Below, piece after piece: positions 34,454 through 36,039 of a DNA stretch of 36,039 bases. The notes beneath the pieces are model-generated. The model was not told the origin of the DNA. It ran no database searches and saw nothing but the letters and a program-made list of their open reading frames with translations. Origin of the DNA: an uncultured Roseburia sp. (GTDB taxonomy: Bacteria; Bacillota_A; Clostridia; Lachnospirales; Lachnospiraceae); contig CAAEAE010000034.1 of assembly GCA_900753715.1 (NCBI GenBank), positions 1-36,039 of the forward strand, in the 5' to 3' direction. Positions within the stretch are counted from its first letter, which is position 1; each line of letters starts with the position of its first letter. The position numbers were made by a program, and so were the translations under genes.

Positions 34454-35815
34454 ATGGCAAAGGCAAAGACAACCGTATTTTTCTGCCAGTCCTGCGGGTA
34501 TGAATCTGCGAAATGGATGGGACAGTGTCCGGGGTGTAAAGAATGGAATACATTTGTGGAAGAAACAGTGGACAAAAAAAGTGTGGGAAAAACACGCGCC
34601 GCTGTATCAGAGACAAAACCGGTGCCGCTTTCTGCGATAGAGGCATCCACAGATGAGCGTATCAGCACACAGATGAGCGAGCTTGACCGTGTCATGGGCG
34701 GTGGAATCGTGTCGGGTTCTCTGGTGCTTGTGGGCGGAGACCCGGGAATAGGAAAGTCTACGCTGCTGTTACAGGTATGCAGAAATCTTGCGGCACAAAA
34801 GATAGATGTTCTTTATATTTCGGGTGAGGAATCCTTACAGCAGATAAAAATCCGTGCACAGAGGGTTGGATCTTTTGAGGACAGCCTGCATCTTCTCTGT
34901 GAGACAAATCTTGACACGATACGAAGTGTAATTGACCGGGAAAAACCGCAGATTGTGGTGATTGATTCCATCCAGACGATGTACAGCGAGGATGTAGGCT
35001 CTGCGCCGGGAAGTGTTTCACAGGTGCGTGAGGCAACTTCTGTGCTGATGCAGATTGCAAAAGGCATGAATATTACGATTTTCATTGTAGGTCATGTGAC
35101 AAAGGAAGGGGTTGTGGCGGGGCCCCGTGTGCTTGAGCATATGGTAGATACCGTGTTGTATTTTGAAGGCGACCGTTACGCAGCTTACCGGATTTTGCGC
35201 GGGGTAAAAAACCGTTTTGGTTCTACAAATGAAATTGGTGTATTTGAGATGTGCCAGGAGGGGTTGCGTGAGGTCAAAAATCCTTCTGAATATATGCTGA
35301 GCGGAAAACCGGAGGGGGCATCCGGTTCCGTGGTTGCGTGTTCGATGGAGGGAACAAGACCGATTCTTCTTGAGGTACAGGCACTGGTGTGTCACACGAA
35401 CTTCGGAATGCCGAGGCGTACTGCGGCGGGAACCGATTATAACCGTGTGAATCTGCTGATGGCGGTTTTGGAAAAACGTCTTGGTTTAAAACTCTCGGAC
35501 TGCGACGCATATGTAAATATTGCCGGCGGAATCCGGATGAATGAGCCTGCAATCGATTTGGGAATCGTCCTTGCAATTGTATCAAGTTATAAGGAACGGC
35601 CGATTGATGAAAAGACCATCTGTTTTGGGGAGGTCGGCTTAAGCGGGGAGGTGCGTGCAGTCAGCATGGCAGAACAGCGCGTGCTGGAAGCAAAAAAACT
35701 GGGATTTACCACCTGTATTCTGCCACAGGTCAGCAGGGAGTCTATGAGACCCGTGAAGGGAATCCGGCTGGTTGGAGTGCGCACGGTGAAAGACGCAATG
35801 GATTATCTGGCGTAA
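34454..35815 (+). CDS. radA: DNA repair protein RadA (Sms)
   Basis: RadA is a RecA-like branch-migration helicase acting in recombinational repair. The 453-residue protein has the N-terminal zinc finger (C11, C14, C25, C28), Walker A GDPGIGKST near residue 97, the diagnostic KNRFG motif (GVKNRFGSTNE) and a C-terminal Lon-like domain (YVNIAGGIRMNEPAIDLGI, GEVGLSGEVRAV). ATG 34454 is chosen with GGAGGA directly upstream (34445-34450); an in-frame ATG at 34388 lies within the 11-bp inverted repeat and is rejected. No disA gene follows, although that is a frequent neighbour in Firmicutes. Confidence 0.96.
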   Translation: MAKAKTTVFFCQSCGYESAKWMGQCPGCKEWNTFVEETVDKKSVGKTRAAVSETKPVPLSAIEASTDERISTQMSELDRVMGGGIVSGSLVLVGGDPGIGKSTLLLQVCRNLAAQKIDVLYISGEESLQQIKIRAQRVGSFEDSLHLLCETNLDTIRSVIDREKPQIVVIDSIQTMYSEDVGSAPGSVSQVREATSVLMQIAKGMNITIFIVGHVTKEGVVAGPRVLEHMVDTVLYFEGDRYAAYRILRGVKNRFGSTNEIGVFEMCQEGLREVKNPSEYMLSGKPEGASGSVVACSMEGTRPILLEVQALVCHTNFGMPRRTAAGTDYNRVNLLMAVLEKRLGLKLSDCDAYVNIAGGIRMNEPAIDLGIVLAIVSSYKERPIDEKTICFGEVGLSGEVRAVSMAEQRVLEAKKLGFTTCILPQVSRESMRPVKGIRLVGVRTVKDAMDYLA

Positions 35816-35850
35816 ACAAAAAACTTTTTTGAAAAAAAGCAAAAATCCTG

Positions 35851-35879
35851 TTGACATTTTGTATTTCAGATGATAATAT
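35851..35879 (+). promoter_or_regulatory. tandem promoter P1, rRNA-type
   Basis: Consensus TTGACA at 35851-35856, 17-base spacer, TAATAT at 35874-35879, then AAAC and the decamer AAGCTGTCGC (35884-35893). The same -10, four bases, decamer arrangement is repeated in P2. Confidence 0.8.
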
Positions 35880-35963
35880 AAACAAGCTGTCGCGAACGAA
35901 AGACAGTAACAACATGAAACAGTCGAAACAAACGATTGTTTCAAAAATAAAATAAAAAAGTTG

Positions 35964-35992
35964 TTGACAAACGAGTTCAACTGTGATATAGT
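35964..35992 (+). promoter_or_regulatory. tandem promoter P2, rRNA-type
   Basis: Consensus TTGACA at 35964-35969, 17-base spacer, TATAGT at 35987-35992, then AAAT and AAGCTGTCGC (35997-36006), 113 bases after P1. TTGCTTCTAAA at the very end resembles a boxA antitermination element. A ribosomal RNA (or other stable RNA) operon probably begins just past the window. Confidence 0.8.
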
Positions 35993-36039
35993 AAATAAGC
36001 TGTCGCTGAGAACTACATCGACAACGACTTGCTTCTAAA

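Noticed and set aside
35824..35839. CTTTTTTGAAAAAAAG as terminator of radA
   Set aside because: All A/T stem with a two-base loop, no GC-rich stem; too weak to call.

Overview
The window reads as chromosomal DNA of an anaerobic Firmicute, most likely a Lachnospiraceae-type Clostridium relative. The basis is gene content and style: AGGAGG ribosome binding sites, TTGACA/TATAAT promoters, ATGA stop-start overlaps, PPi-type phosphofructokinase, ClpC, a FolB-FolK fusion, dockerin and cohesin-like modules and tandem rRNA-type promoters. I made no database comparison, so species is not claimed. Most genes lie on the + strand; two (a GntR regulator and a phosphofructokinase) lie on the - strand.

Layout. 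1-6440: the 3' part of a type II topoisomerase A subunit gene (parC-like), then a tight folate operon (folC, folE, folP, fused folB-folK), a HAD phosphatase and a CPBP membrane protease, closed by a perfect 17-bp-stem terminator. 6564-12857: gltB and gltD (NADPH glutamate synthase) behind their own promoter, with a terminator hairpin that runs straight into the start of an AGCS Na+/amino acid symporter (12930-14246). 14370-16490: a small lipoprotein gene broken by a frameshift, a terminator, and a six-TM methyl-accepting chemotaxis-like protein. 16634-21016: a DUF368 (PopT-like) membrane protein followed by a heterodimeric ABC exporter pair with one degenerate ATP site.

21013-24876: a GntR/FadR-type regulator, with a palindromic operator in its own leader, diverges from a three-gene cluster: a condensation/alcohol-acetyltransferase-fold acyltransferase, a zinc-ribbon polytopic membrane protein and an HSL-type esterase. 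I know no assigned function for this set; it is one of the two best candidates for an undescribed system. 24854-27089: a phosphofructokinase with PPi-type residues, divergent from a radical SAM protein of the PFL-activase-like COG1313 type.

27178-31332: a near-consensus promoter drives a secreted SH3b-glucosaminidase-cadherin-like-dockerin protein and, 17 bp later, a membrane-anchored protein with an N-terminal cohesin-like domain on an Asn/Ser-rich stalk. Together they look like a non-cellulosomal cohesin-dockerin device that could hold a peptidoglycan hydrolase at the cell surface; this is the second strong candidate. 31359-35815: clpC, a small conserved protein of unknown function and radA. 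The window ends in two tandem strong promoters with identical initial transcribed sequence (35851-36039), probably the leader of an rRNA operon just beyond the edge. No CRISPR array, tRNA, insertion sequence or prophage gene was seen. No gene-free stretch exceeds 300 bases; the longest, 6441-6711, holds a terminator, a promoter, direct repeats and a palindrome.
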